64,000 nucleotides of DNA from Bacteroidota bacterium. Lineage in GTDB: Bacteria; Bacteroidota; Bacteroidia; CAILMK01. The position numbers and the translations under genes are program-made. Shown here piece after piece: positions 30,067 to 40,329 of the stretch (positions are counted from its first letter, which is position 1; each line of letters opens with the position of its first letter). Below the pieces are notes generated by a model, which did no database searches, had not been told where the DNA came from, and saw nothing but the letters and a program-made list of their open reading frames with translations. The stretch covers positions 41,799-105,798 of the forward strand of contig JABDBQ010000005.1 of NCBI GenBank assembly GCA_013288555.1, read 5' to 3'.

Positions 30067-30983
30067 TGTCTTTTGAGCTTACCATTTTAGGTTCCGGCTC
30101 TGCATCGCCAACGCCCGATCGTTTTGCAAGTTCCCAGTTTTTAAACTTTGCAAATCATTATATTCTAATTGATTGTGGTGAAGGGTCTCAAATCCAAATG
30201 ATGCGATTTGGAGTCAAATCATTCAAAGTTGATATGATTTTTATTTCGCATCTTCATCCGGATCATTATCTTGGATTACCGGGTTTTATAAGTTCCCTGG
30301 GTCTAAAAGGAAGGATGGAACCTCTTGATATTTATTGCCCGGTTGGTTTGAAGGAAATACTTGAGGTGCAGTTTCAATTCGGAGAAGTTCATTTAGGTTA
30401 TGAAATTCGTTATCATGTTTTTGCTGAAGAGGTGGAAAATGTTGAGTTCGAAGATCAATATCTTAAAATTTACAGTTTTCCTTTGAATCACAGAGTTACC
30501 TGCCGTGGGTTTTTATTTCAGGAAAAGAAATCAGTTCGAAAAATAAATAAACCAGCAAATTCAGAGGTGAAACTACCAAACGAATCATATCCTGTTCTCA
30601 GAAGTGGACATGATTTTACAGATAAAACTGGAAAGGTGTGGGAGTTTGAAAAATATACTTTACCCAACGAAGAGCCATTCAGCTATATGTATATTACTGA
30701 CACCACATATTTGCCTGAACTTGCTGAACAACTATCCAGATACAAGGTACACACCTTATATCACGAGGCAACATTTTTAGATGAATTAAAGGATAAGGCT
30801 AAGATAACATGTCATTCCACGGCTAAAGAAGCTGCTGAATTTGCGGTTAAAGCGGGCGTAAAAAGATTGATTTTAGGGCATTTTTCTTCCAGATATAAAG
30901 ATTTGGAACCCTTACTAAATGAAGCAAGAGAATTATTCGGCGAAGTCTTTCTTGCAACGGATGGTGCCGGATTTGAAGTGTAA
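30066..30983 (+). CDS. rnz: Ribonuclease Z
   Basis: FISHLHPDHYLGLPG metallo-beta-lactamase motif, TDTTYLPELAE, LILGHFSSRY. Confidence 0.95.
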   Translation: MSFELTILGSGSASPTPDRFASSQFLNFANHYILIDCGEGSQIQMMRFGVKSFKVDMIFISHLHPDHYLGLPGFISSLGLKGRMEPLDIYCPVGLKEILEVQFQFGEVHLGYEIRYHVFAEEVENVEFEDQYLKIYSFPLNHRVTCRGFLFQEKKSVRKINKPANSEVKLPNESYPVLRSGHDFTDKTGKVWEFEKYTLPNEEPFSYMYITDTTYLPELAEQLSRYKVHTLYHEATFLDELKDKAKITCHSTAKEAAEFAVKAGVKRLILGHFSSRYKDLEPLLNEARELFGEVFLATDGAGFEV

Positions 30984-31025
30984 GATTTTGATTTTTTATT
31001 AATAATTGGTTGGGTATTCTTTTTC

Positions 31026-31033
31026 TATATTTG
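31026..31033 (+). promoter_or_regulatory. Candidate -7 box TATATTTG for the C10 peptidase gene
   Basis: TATATTTG, 30 bp upstream of the ATG at 31063. Confidence 0.4.
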
Positions 31034-31062
31034 TAAAAATATGCAATTATAACATTTACTGT

Positions 31063-34000
31063 ATGAAAAATATTTGTACAATTTTTCTCTTTTTGCACTT
31101 ATGCAACATAGTTATTTCAAAACCGGTAAGTGAATCTACTGCCAGTAAAGCTGGTAGGAATTTTCTTTCTGTTAAGACCAATTCGGCTTATTACAAAACC
31201 GGAATTTCACTCACCCTTGCCTATAAATCCTTTTCATCGAATACTGCCGCCGTATCGACGGTTTCCAAGGGTAAGACTGCTTTTTATATTTTTAATACGG
31301 GTCATGGTTTCGTTATTGTATCGGGTGATGATGCAGTCCATCCTATTCTTGGGTATTCGAACGATGGGAATTTCGATCAAAAAAATATCTCACCATCAAT
31401 GTCTTACTGGCTTGATGGATATCAAAGCCAGATTCAATATGTTATTGACCATAATATTCAACCTACACGTTCAATTTCAGCCGAATGGAATTCATTAAAT
31501 AATAATTCGACACAGACCATGGCACAGACATCATCCGGGGTTTCGCCACTTATGGCCACAGATTGGAACCAATCGCCCTATTATAATGATCTATGCCCTT
31601 ATGACAACACCAAAAATGCATATTGCGTTACCGGGTGTGTTGCCACAGCGATGGCCCAGGTTATGAAATACTGGAATTTCCCGACTTCTGGTTATAATTC
31701 ATATTCATATAATGATGCACATTACGGTACACAATCAGTAAATTTCAGCACCACGACATATGGCTGGAGTTCAATGACAAATTCCATAAGTAGTTCCAAT
31801 ACAGCAGTTGCTACCCTAATGTACCATTGCGGGGTAAGCGTGAATATGGCCTATGGTACTGACGAGAGTACTTCATATGTTATTTCAGCGGCTTCTGCAA
31901 CAACCAACTGTGCAGAATACGCATTAAAGCAATATTTTGGATATAGTAGTTCACTGAAAGGATTGCTCAGATCTAATTTTGCAGATACAGCCTGGATTTC
32001 TAAACTCAAAAATGAGCTTGATAACCAAAGGCCTGTTATCTATGCTGGGTTCGGACCCGGTGGTGGCCATTGTTTTGACCTTGATGGCTATGATGCCAAT
32101 AATTATTTTCATGTAAACTGGGGATGGGGAGGAACGGATAATGGATATTTTTCAGTTGATGCATTAAATCCATCTAATGTAGGTACGGGAGGAGGAAGCG
32201 GCGATTTTAACAGCAACCAGGAAGCTATAATAGGGATTGAACCTTCGACCGGAGGCAGCCATTCTACGCCACCGGAAGCTGACAGTATTTCGCTATATGA
32301 CCAGGTAACCATATCATCTGCAACCATTAAATATGGGCAAGGATTTGCAGTATATGCCAACTTGCAAAATACAGGAACAGATACTTTTAAGGGTTCTTAT
32401 TGCGCCGCAATATTTGATAGTACCAACACATTTTTCGATTATGTGGATAGCTTTAATAATATAGTGCTTTTGCCAAATCAGTATTATACAAGTGATATTA
32501 GTTTTGGACGAAATGGGTCATTAAGTATGTTGCCCGGCAAATACAGTATTGCCATCTTTTATCATACAATAGGAGGCAGCTGGAAACTGGTTGCAAATAC
32601 CGGCACCTATACAAATTATGTCAAGCTCAGCGTCATAAACCCCGGAGTTCTTGAAATGTATTCGAAGATGAAATTATCAACAGGAACTACATTGGTACAA
32701 GGTCAATCGGTATCAGTAAACCTTGATATTATCAATACTTCAACAACAACATTTAATGGCGAATATGATTTATCTCTTTACAATCTGGATGGTTCCCACG
32801 TTTTATCCATTCAAACGCTCACCAGCCAGACTTTGAAATACAATTATCATTATACCAGCGGCTTAACCTTTTCAAATTCAGATGTTAATGTAAGCCCGGG
32901 AACTTATTTGCTGGCCATGCAATATCTCGAATCCGGCGGCAGTAATTTCGCATTAACCGGATCAACTAATTATCCCAATCCAATCAAGGTAATCGTAGTA
33001 GAACCTGCTTTAGGCCCGGATAAATATGAACCAAATAACACTATATCTGAAGCATATTCACTCCCTGTGACTTTCTCGAGTGATCTTGCTGATGTAAACA
33101 CCGCAGGGTCAAATTGTAATACCGGAACTGACTACGATTACTATAAAATTATACTGGATTCGGGTTTTGATTATAAGATTTCAGGAAGAATTGATGACGC
33201 CCGGGGAAGCGGTAATTCAAATACATACACGCTGGACGGAATATTTTCGTACTCCGTTGACAGTGGAAAAACATGGAATGGACCATTTAGTGGTGTTTTG
33301 ACAAATAATATCGTAATCAAAAACGGGGGGGGCGTTTACTTCCTGGTATCACCACAATTCAGTGGACAAACCGGTACATATTTACTTGATTTATCTGTTT
33401 CGAGAGTTATGGAAGCAGACAAGTACGAACCTGATAATTCAGTTGTTACGGCTTATTCTTTGCCTGTTAACTTTTCAGGAAATACAGCAAATGTTAACAC
33501 GCAGGGTTCCAATATAAATGTCAGTTCTGATGTCGATTATTATAAGATAATACTGGATCCAACAAAGGCTTATTCAATTTCTGCAAGGATAGATGATGCC
33601 CAGGGCAGTGGCAATTCAAATACATATAGCCTTAATGGACAGTTTTCTTATTCATTAGATGGAGGCAATACCTGGTCGGGTCCATATCAGGGTACCATTC
33701 CTTCAAATATCAATCTCAATCATGGTACGACGGTTTATTTCCTGGTCACTTCTTTATCAGGAACCGAGACCGGTACTTACTTGCTTGATGTTGATATTAC
33801 GAAATCTATTTCAGGGATTGAAAACAATAATAATACAACGATAATAAATGTATATCCAAATCCGACGTCTGATGTTTTGAACATAGATCTGTCTGGCTTT
33901 AAAGGAAATGTAAATAAGGTAACACTGACAGGTATGGATGGTAAAATTGTCTATTCCATCTTATCCCCCGAAAACCAAAGAGTGAATTCAATACCTGTTG

Positions 34001-34083
34001 AAAACCTGGCATATGGTATTTATTTTATTTATATCCAGACAGATAATGGTATCGTGAGTAAAAGAATAGAGGTGCAAAAATAA
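31063..34083 (+). CDS. C10 (streptopain-like) cysteine peptidase with duplicated C-terminal module and T9SS tail
   Basis: AYCVTGCVATAMAQVMKYWNFP (Cys), GPGGGHCFDLDGYDANNYFHVNWGWGG (His); C-terminal NVYPNPTSDVLNIDL...YGIYFIYIQTDNGIVSKRIEVQK. Start taken as MKNICTIFLFLH. Confidence 0.9.
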   Translation: MKNICTIFLFLHLCNIVISKPVSESTASKAGRNFLSVKTNSAYYKTGISLTLAYKSFSSNTAAVSTVSKGKTAFYIFNTGHGFVIVSGDDAVHPILGYSNDGNFDQKNISPSMSYWLDGYQSQIQYVIDHNIQPTRSISAEWNSLNNNSTQTMAQTSSGVSPLMATDWNQSPYYNDLCPYDNTKNAYCVTGCVATAMAQVMKYWNFPTSGYNSYSYNDAHYGTQSVNFSTTTYGWSSMTNSISSSNTAVATLMYHCGVSVNMAYGTDESTSYVISAASATTNCAEYALKQYFGYSSSLKGLLRSNFADTAWISKLKNELDNQRPVIYAGFGPGGGHCFDLDGYDANNYFHVNWGWGGTDNGYFSVDALNPSNVGTGGGSGDFNSNQEAIIGIEPSTGGSHSTPPEADSISLYDQVTISSATIKYGQGFAVYANLQNTGTDTFKGSYCAAIFDSTNTFFDYVDSFNNIVLLPNQYYTSDISFGRNGSLSMLPGKYSIAIFYHTIGGSWKLVANTGTYTNYVKLSVINPGVLEMYSKMKLSTGTTLVQGQSVSVNLDIINTSTTTFNGEYDLSLYNLDGSHVLSIQTLTSQTLKYNYHYTSGLTFSNSDVNVSPGTYLLAMQYLESGGSNFALTGSTNYPNPIKVIVVEPALGPDKYEPNNTISEAYSLPVTFSSDLADVNTAGSNCNTGTDYDYYKIILDSGFDYKISGRIDDARGSGNSNTYTLDGIFSYSVDSGKTWNGPFSGVLTNNIVIKNGGGVYFLVSPQFSGQTGTYLLDLSVSRVMEADKYEPDNSVVTAYSLPVNFSGNTANVNTQGSNINVSSDVDYYKIILDPTKAYSISARIDDAQGSGNSNTYSLNGQFSYSLDGGNTWSGPYQGTIPSNINLNHGTTVYFLVTSLSGTETGTYLLDVDITKSISGIENNNNTTIINVYPNPTSDVLNIDLSGFKGNVNKVTLTGMDGKIVYSILSPENQRVNSIPVENLAYGIYFIYIQTDNGIVSKRIEVQK

Positions 34084-34208
34084 TAAACACAGCAAAAATG
34101 TAATAATATAGGTTTTCTTATTTCTCAGGGTCCTATGATATTGGCTTTCTCCGATGTTTAATTTAAAATGGAATGCTCCTTTTCCCTTAACTTGCCTGAT
34201 AATAATCC

Positions 34209-36986
34209 ATGGAAGATTCCTTTATTCATTTTGTAACTAAAGACATCCTTAAAAGATTAAAAGGAAACCTGGATAATTCCGCTGTAATTTTCCCAAACCA
34301 GAAACCGGAGCAATATTTCTTAAAAGAATTAAAATCTGAGGGATATAAGGGAAAACCGCCTCAAATATTTTCAATAGAGAAATTTATTGATAGCCATTCA
34401 GGTACAGATTCTGAAAATTCCATTGATCTGCTTATTATTTTATTTAAACTATACCTGGAACATTATCCAGAAGCTGAATTTGATAGCTATTACAGCTGGG
34501 GATCTATGATGCTTAGTGATTTTGATGAAATAGACAGGTATATGGCTGATCCTGTTTCGCTTTTTAAAAATCTGTCGGCAGTAAAAGATCTGGAAAAATA
34601 TTTTCTCCAGGAACAAACCCTTCCCTTTGAAATGCTTCCTGAACTTAGTCCCGAGGATGAGCAATACCTAACAAAGCGATTCCTTGAAAACTGGGAAGTT
34701 TATGAAAAGCTTTATTTCGAATTCAAAAAAGAACTTTCTGCTCAGAACAAGGCCTATACTGGGATGAACTTCAGGAAACTTGCTGAGACTCTGCAAAATG
34801 GGGCATTCGGATTGGCATTTAATAAATATATTTTCATTGGATTTAATGCCATATCAAAATCAGAAGAAATAATTATACAAAAGCTTATTGATCTCGACAA
34901 AGCGCTTATTTATTGGGATGCCGACAATTATTTTATTGATAACGACCGCGAAGGAAGTGGGTATTTTATCAGAAGGTCTTTGCAGAACCTGCATGGGTAT
35001 AATGAACAGGTGTTTGGGAATCAATTATTAACCGGGTCTAAAGACATTCACATTATAGGAGCACCGCTCAGGGTAGGGCAATCAAAAGCCTTGGCTATTG
35101 AATTGAAAAAACTTTTCTCAATAAATAAACCTGGAAATGCCTGTATTGTGCTTGCAGATGAAAATATGCTTTCACCTGTCTTGTACGCTATTCCGGGGGA
35201 AGCTGAACCTGTAAACCTGAGCTCAGGCTATCCTCTTAAGTTCAGCAGTTTGTATTCACTTTTTCAATGCCTTACGAACCTGATAAATAATTATCGGGAG
35301 GAATCACATTCTTTTTATTACAAAGATGTCCTGGCTGTTTTATCCCATCCCTTAATCAGGAACCAGGATGAGGATGAGATGAAACGATTGTCCGATAAAA
35401 TACAAAATGATCAATTGATATTTATATCTCAGGATGAAATATGGGGTGAGAACTTAGAAGAAGAAACCGGTTCTGACATTCTGAAGTTGTATTTTAAAGA
35501 AGTACTAAACCTTGAGAGCTTGCATCAGTATTTCTATGATGTTTATTTAAATGCCGGGAAAAAGTCAGAACAATCAGAGAATGAGCCATTTGCTTTAATA
35601 TTTGACGAGATGTTCTCTCTTTTAAAATATCATGGCCAAATAGTGAAGCTGAAAATGTACCTGCGTATTTTTAAAGAAAAGGTAAATAAAGCGTCTTCAA
35701 ATGGCAAGGACCAAAACACTGATAATTTGCAGATTATGGGCATGCTTGAAACCCGTACCCTGGATTTTGAAACCGTATTTATGTTGCCTGTAAATGAGGG
35801 TATTATCCCTGAGAACAAGCGAAACAGGTCTTATATTCCATATGATATTCGCAGGAATTTTAGTCTTCCTATGCAGGACGAACAGGAAAATATTTATGCT
35901 TATAATTTTTACAGATTACTACAAAGGGCAAAGAATATTTACCTGGTCTACGATTCTGAAACTTCCGATGGAGGAGATGAGGAAAGTAGGTATATCAGGC
36001 AGATAGAATATTATTTGCCATCGGCAAATCCCAACATAAAGATTCAGCGGCGGTATTATGGCTTACCCCTTGGGAAAAATCCCTCAAAAGAGATAACCAT
36101 CCGTAAAGAAAAGCTTTTCAATGATGTTTTAATGGCCAGGAATGAATCGGGGCTTTCGCCAAGTTTATTCAGTTCTTATTTTATCTGTTCGCTCCAGTTT
36201 TATTTTAAAAATGTATTAAAAATCCCGGAAAAAGAGAGCATTGTAGAAGAACTGGAAGCGAAACATTTCGGAACACTTTTTCATGACCTGATGGACAGAA
36301 TTTATGATGGACTAAAAGGAAAGCTTATTGACAAAGACGTAATAAACAAAAGAAGAAGAGGCTTAACAATAGCTTTAGACAAAGTTTTGACTCATCAATA
36401 TGGGAAGCAAAAAGAATCTGTTGTTTTAAAAAACAATATCCTGATTGAAACTGTTAAAATTCTGGCAGATAAAGCGCTCGATGCAGATATGAATTACGCT
36501 CCTTTTAAACTGATTGATACTGAAGTTTTGGCATCATGGCAAATGCCATATTTTGAGGATGGGTTTGAAACCATTCATCTAAAGGGTATTATAGACAGGA
36601 TAGATGAAAAGGATGGTGTAACAAGGATTGTGGATTATAAAACAGGCAGTGTAAAGACCTATCATTTCAATTATACTGAACCTGAAGAGATATTGTATAA
36701 AGATAATAAGGAAGCCTTTCAAACTCTTTTTTATGGGATGCTCTACCTTAAAAAGAATCCAGATGCCAGGTTAAAGCCTACAATTTTACCACTTCGCGAA
36801 GTTATAAAAGGTTATGTCGATGTAAATGCCAGGGACGGTTTGTTTGGTAGCAATGAATCTGTGGTTTTTGAGAATAAATTAAAATCCATTATTCACACTA
36901 TATTGGACCCGGATTTATCAATCGGCCAAACAGAGGATTTGAATATATGCAAGATGTGCAGTTATAAGAATATCTGCATGAGATAA
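34209..36986 (+). CDS. AddB/RexB-like PD-(D/E)XK nuclease family protein with Fe-S cluster cysteines
   Basis: FGTLFHDLMDRIYDGL, GIIDRIDEKDGVTRIVDYKTGS nuclease core; Cys pattern FICSLQFYF ... CKMCSYKNIC. Confidence 0.85.
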   Translation: MEDSFIHFVTKDILKRLKGNLDNSAVIFPNQKPEQYFLKELKSEGYKGKPPQIFSIEKFIDSHSGTDSENSIDLLIILFKLYLEHYPEAEFDSYYSWGSMMLSDFDEIDRYMADPVSLFKNLSAVKDLEKYFLQEQTLPFEMLPELSPEDEQYLTKRFLENWEVYEKLYFEFKKELSAQNKAYTGMNFRKLAETLQNGAFGLAFNKYIFIGFNAISKSEEIIIQKLIDLDKALIYWDADNYFIDNDREGSGYFIRRSLQNLHGYNEQVFGNQLLTGSKDIHIIGAPLRVGQSKALAIELKKLFSINKPGNACIVLADENMLSPVLYAIPGEAEPVNLSSGYPLKFSSLYSLFQCLTNLINNYREESHSFYYKDVLAVLSHPLIRNQDEDEMKRLSDKIQNDQLIFISQDEIWGENLEEETGSDILKLYFKEVLNLESLHQYFYDVYLNAGKKSEQSENEPFALIFDEMFSLLKYHGQIVKLKMYLRIFKEKVNKASSNGKDQNTDNLQIMGMLETRTLDFETVFMLPVNEGIIPENKRNRSYIPYDIRRNFSLPMQDEQENIYAYNFYRLLQRAKNIYLVYDSETSDGGDEESRYIRQIEYYLPSANPNIKIQRRYYGLPLGKNPSKEITIRKEKLFNDVLMARNESGLSPSLFSSYFICSLQFYFKNVLKIPEKESIVEELEAKHFGTLFHDLMDRIYDGLKGKLIDKDVINKRRRGLTIALDKVLTHQYGKQKESVVLKNNILIETVKILADKALDADMNYAPFKLIDTEVLASWQMPYFEDGFETIHLKGIIDRIDEKDGVTRIVDYKTGSVKTYHFNYTEPEEILYKDNKEAFQTLFYGMLYLKKNPDARLKPTILPLREVIKGYVDVNARDGLFGSNESVVFENKLKSIIHTILDPDLSIGQTEDLNICKMCSYKNICMR

Positions 36987-36993
36987 TAATTAA

Positions 36994-37022
36994 TTTGATA
37001 AATAATTACATGACTATATTTG
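36994..37022 (+). promoter_or_regulatory. Bacteroidota promoter TTTG-N17-TATATTTG
   Basis: TTTG at 36994-36997 and TATATTTG at 37015-37022, upstream of the S46 peptidase ATG at 37074. Confidence 0.6.
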
Positions 37023-37073
37023 TATCGCAATCAAATCAAACCATCCGAACTAGAAATAAAAATTCCCTGACAA

Positions 37074-39197
37074 ATGTCCTCTTATAGAAAGGTTGTTATC
37101 GCATGTCTTTCATTTTTTGTTGTTACCCATTTTTGCCTGGCTGAGAACCCGGATGGCGGAATGTATCCAATCAGCACCCTCCACAAATTGCCATTAAAGA
37201 AAGCCGGACTCAAGATCTCGGAAACGGATATCTATAATCCAAACGGTACCGGTATTCTGCAGGCCATCGTTCAGATCGGTGGATGTACAGGTTCTTTCGT
37301 TTCCGGCGAAGGGCTGATCATAACCAACCATCATTGTGCATTCAGTTCTCTGGCACCTTACAGCAGTACCATCAATAACCTGTTTGAGAAAGGATACCTC
37401 GCCAAGTCGATGAAAACTGAATTGCCCATGAAGGGGCTTACCTGTAAAATTCTGGAAGATCATTCTGATGTAAGTTCAGAAGTGCTGGCAGGGACGGATA
37501 CTATTAAAGATGTTATCAGGAAAGAAGCGATGATCGAAAAGAATATGGATCATGTAAGACAACTGGCTCAGCTCAAGAATAATAAAATTGAAATAGAAGT
37601 ATCAGAAATGCTCCCTGGCAAAAGTTATTTGCTATTTAGCTATAAAGTAATCAATGATTTACGGATTGTATATATTCCACCAAGGGATATTGGTGAATTC
37701 GGGGGGGAAACAGATAACTGGGTATGGCCAAGGCATACCGGGGATTTTTCATTTATTAGAGCTTATGTCAATAAAACTGGAGATGGGGCGGGGTATGATA
37801 CTTCTAATATTCCTTATGAACCCAAAGAATACCTCAATATAAACGCAACTGGCCTTGATGTGGGTGATTTTGTTTTTGTTTTGGGTTATCCGGGACGTAC
37901 TTACCGACAGGAACCATCCGGGTTTTTGAAATATCAGGAGGAATACCAGTTGCCATTCATAAGCGAATTATATGAATGGCAGATCAATACCATGTTACAG
38001 CTTGGGAAATCGGATTCAGCTTACCAGATAAGACAGGACCCCCGGATTAAATCCCTTGCCAATGTTATGAAAAATTACAAAGGCAAATTGCAAGGGCTGA
38101 AAAAACTGGATCTGTATAAAACAAAACAGGCAGATGACCAGGCTCTTGCAGCTAAAATAAAAGACCCGGCAAATAGCAGAAAATACCTGGAAACCCTCAA
38201 AAATATAGATAGTACCTATAACCTCGCCGAAAAAGAATACAAAAAATATGCATGGTATAATAGATTGCTGATAGATGACTATTTCATAAAAATCAGTCAT
38301 GTAGTCGATTTATACAAAGCGATCATTGACACAGATAATAATCCGGAACCAAAAATAAGAATGACATATTCTAAACAACTTAGAGAATATTATAGAAATA
38401 TGTATATCAGGTTTGATACAATGTATTTTGCAAAAATGCTTCTAGATGCCAGTAGTTTTGACGCATCAGACAAGCCTTTAAGTCTTGAAGAAGTAAATTC
38501 AAAAATTACTGACCCCTCTAGAGCCATTGCTGCTTCAAAACTTCTTGACAGTTCTTATTTAATAGATATCATTCTAAATAAACCTTCCAAAATTCTCAAA
38601 CTAAAAGATCCTTTCGTGCAATTGGCACATATCTATTACAATGACGCAAAAAGGCTGGATTCTACAGAAGCGATTTATAAAACGCGTATTGAGGCACTTA
38701 CTGCAACTTATATTGATTTGAAAATGGACGCACTCCAGGAAGAATTCGTCCCCGATGCTAACCATACCCTAAGACTTACTTACGGATATATTAAGGGTTA
38801 TAGTCCCAGGGATGGCGTTTATTATGAGCCATTTACAACTACTGAAGGTATGATTGAAAAGAATGGTAAAAACCCTGATTATAATGCCAATGATTCCCTG
38901 ATGAAGATATTCAAATTAAATATGCATAATGAACAAATTGCACATCATGATGTGCCACTTTGTTTACTTTACAATACTGACACGACGGGGGGTAATTCGG
39001 GTAGCCCTGTTCTCAACAAATACGGCCAATTGATTGGTTTGAATTTCGATCGCAATTTTGAAGCAACAATAAATGATTATGCCTGGAATGACAAATATAG
39101 CCGAAGTATAGGGCTCGATATTCGTTTTGTGTTATGGGAACTCAATAGTGTTGCCGGGGCAAAAAATATCCTGAATGAAATGTTTATTGATAACTGA
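37074..39197 (+). CDS. S46 family peptidase (DPP7/DPP11-like)
   Basis: GCTGSFVSGEGLIITNHHCAF, ETDNWVWPRHTGDFSFIRAYV, TGGNSGSPVLN catalytic Ser. Confidence 0.95.
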   Translation: MSSYRKVVIACLSFFVVTHFCLAENPDGGMYPISTLHKLPLKKAGLKISETDIYNPNGTGILQAIVQIGGCTGSFVSGEGLIITNHHCAFSSLAPYSSTINNLFEKGYLAKSMKTELPMKGLTCKILEDHSDVSSEVLAGTDTIKDVIRKEAMIEKNMDHVRQLAQLKNNKIEIEVSEMLPGKSYLLFSYKVINDLRIVYIPPRDIGEFGGETDNWVWPRHTGDFSFIRAYVNKTGDGAGYDTSNIPYEPKEYLNINATGLDVGDFVFVLGYPGRTYRQEPSGFLKYQEEYQLPFISELYEWQINTMLQLGKSDSAYQIRQDPRIKSLANVMKNYKGKLQGLKKLDLYKTKQADDQALAAKIKDPANSRKYLETLKNIDSTYNLAEKEYKKYAWYNRLLIDDYFIKISHVVDLYKAIIDTDNNPEPKIRMTYSKQLREYYRNMYIRFDTMYFAKMLLDASSFDASDKPLSLEEVNSKITDPSRAIAASKLLDSSYLIDIILNKPSKILKLKDPFVQLAHIYYNDAKRLDSTEAIYKTRIEALTATYIDLKMDALQEEFVPDANHTLRLTYGYIKGYSPRDGVYYEPFTTTEGMIEKNGKNPDYNANDSLMKIFKLNMHNEQIAHHDVPLCLLYNTDTTGGNSGSPVLNKYGQLIGLNFDRNFEATINDYAWNDKYSRSIGLDIRFVLWELNSVAGAKNILNEMFIDN

Positions 39198-39219
39198 TAA
39201 TTTTCAGGGGATCAAGGCA

Positions 39220-40329
39220 TTAAACAACTACTTTTTTTGCACCCAAAAACCAACCGACCTCATTAAACCCCTCGTTCATTTTTTCTGTGATTTTTTTATT
39301 GGGCTTCTCAAACATATTGAGTTTTATTTTAAGCGTTTCCCCAGTAAATTTAGGTTCCCAAACGCCTGCTGCATATCCATTTAGCAATATTAATCCCAGG
39401 CCATTTCCACCAGTTGCGCCAATATCTCCATATACATGGTGTTGTATCTCAGGGCTTACGAAGCGTCCTCTGCCATCAGGTGCATAGCCCATGGTATAAC
39501 TGTCCCATTGCGGAATGATATCAATTTTGTCATTTGTCAGGGGCTTAACTTTTTCAAATTCTTTGATATCGTTTTTAAGAAGTAACAAACCATCTCCAAT
39601 ATCTATTGTATCAAATTGAGCAATAGCCGCTTTAGCTCTCCTAACAGTAATTCCCGCCCACCATTGAAAATCTTTAATTCGTATGGGGCCAAATGCCCGC
39701 AGGTATTCACCTGCAAGCCAACTTAAGGCTTTGTCCGGCTCAATGGTTTTATAATTATCACCGGTAAAAGATTTTGTAGAAACGTAACTGATAATATTGG
39801 ATCTGAGATTTTTTGAACCAAAACGAAGGAGTTGTCCTTCAAAAGCCATACGGTTCAACGTAGGCTTTAAAGAAATATCAGGAATATTGACAACTTTCTT
39901 AATATCAGATGATTCTAAAGGAGAGTCTGTTAATTTCAGGATTTTGGACTTCCAGTCGGGATATAGTTCGGCGGGAATAATTCTTGCTGCGTTAGTATAT
40001 CGTTTTACCCAAATCATGTCATCCGGAAGAGGGACTACGGCGCTCATAATTTTAAAAGCAGAATCCGAATGAAGCATATAATTTGACAAGCGCATGGCCG
40101 GCACCCTGTATGCTTGTTTTTCAGAATCTAGTTTATAAAAATCCTCAACTTTAAAGTTCTTTACCCGGGCCAGCAAAGAGAGTGGTGCAGAAGGATGCCA
40201 ACTGTAAACGCCAATAATATCATGAAGTACCTGGGGAGCGTCTGTACCTTGTTTACCCAGCCTCTGCCTTTGGTAAGAGAAACTTGTGAGAGAAGGGGTC
40301 AATGCGTTCATAAGAATACCTCTAATCAA
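39220..40329 (-). CDS. Winged-helix DNA-binding domain protein (HTH_42/YcaQ-like family)
   Basis: QRQRLGKQGTDAPQVLHDIIGVYSWHPSAPLSLLARV, LDGL-type AEYLRAFGPIRIKDFQWWAGI. Overlaps the upstream gene by 4 nt. Confidence 0.72.
   Translation of the reverse strand: MIRGILMNALTPSLTSFSYQRQRLGKQGTDAPQVLHDIIGVYSWHPSAPLSLLARVKNFKVEDFYKLDSEKQAYRVPAMRLSNYMLHSDSAFKIMSAVVPLPDDMIWVKRYTNAARIIPAELYPDWKSKILKLTDSPLESSDIKKVVNIPDISLKPTLNRMAFEGQLLRFGSKNLRSNIISYVSTKSFTGDNYKTIEPDKALSWLAGEYLRAFGPIRIKDFQWWAGITVRRAKAAIAQFDTIDIGDGLLLLKNDIKEFEKVKPLTNDKIDIIPQWDSYTMGYAPDGRGRFVSPEIQHHVYGDIGATGGNGLGLILLNGYAAGVWEPKFTGETLKIKLNMFEKPNKKITEKMNEGFNEVGWFLGAKKVVV

Noticed and set aside
31130-31498. 122-aa + strand ORF
   Set aside because: Out of frame inside the C10 peptidase CDS and with no motif.
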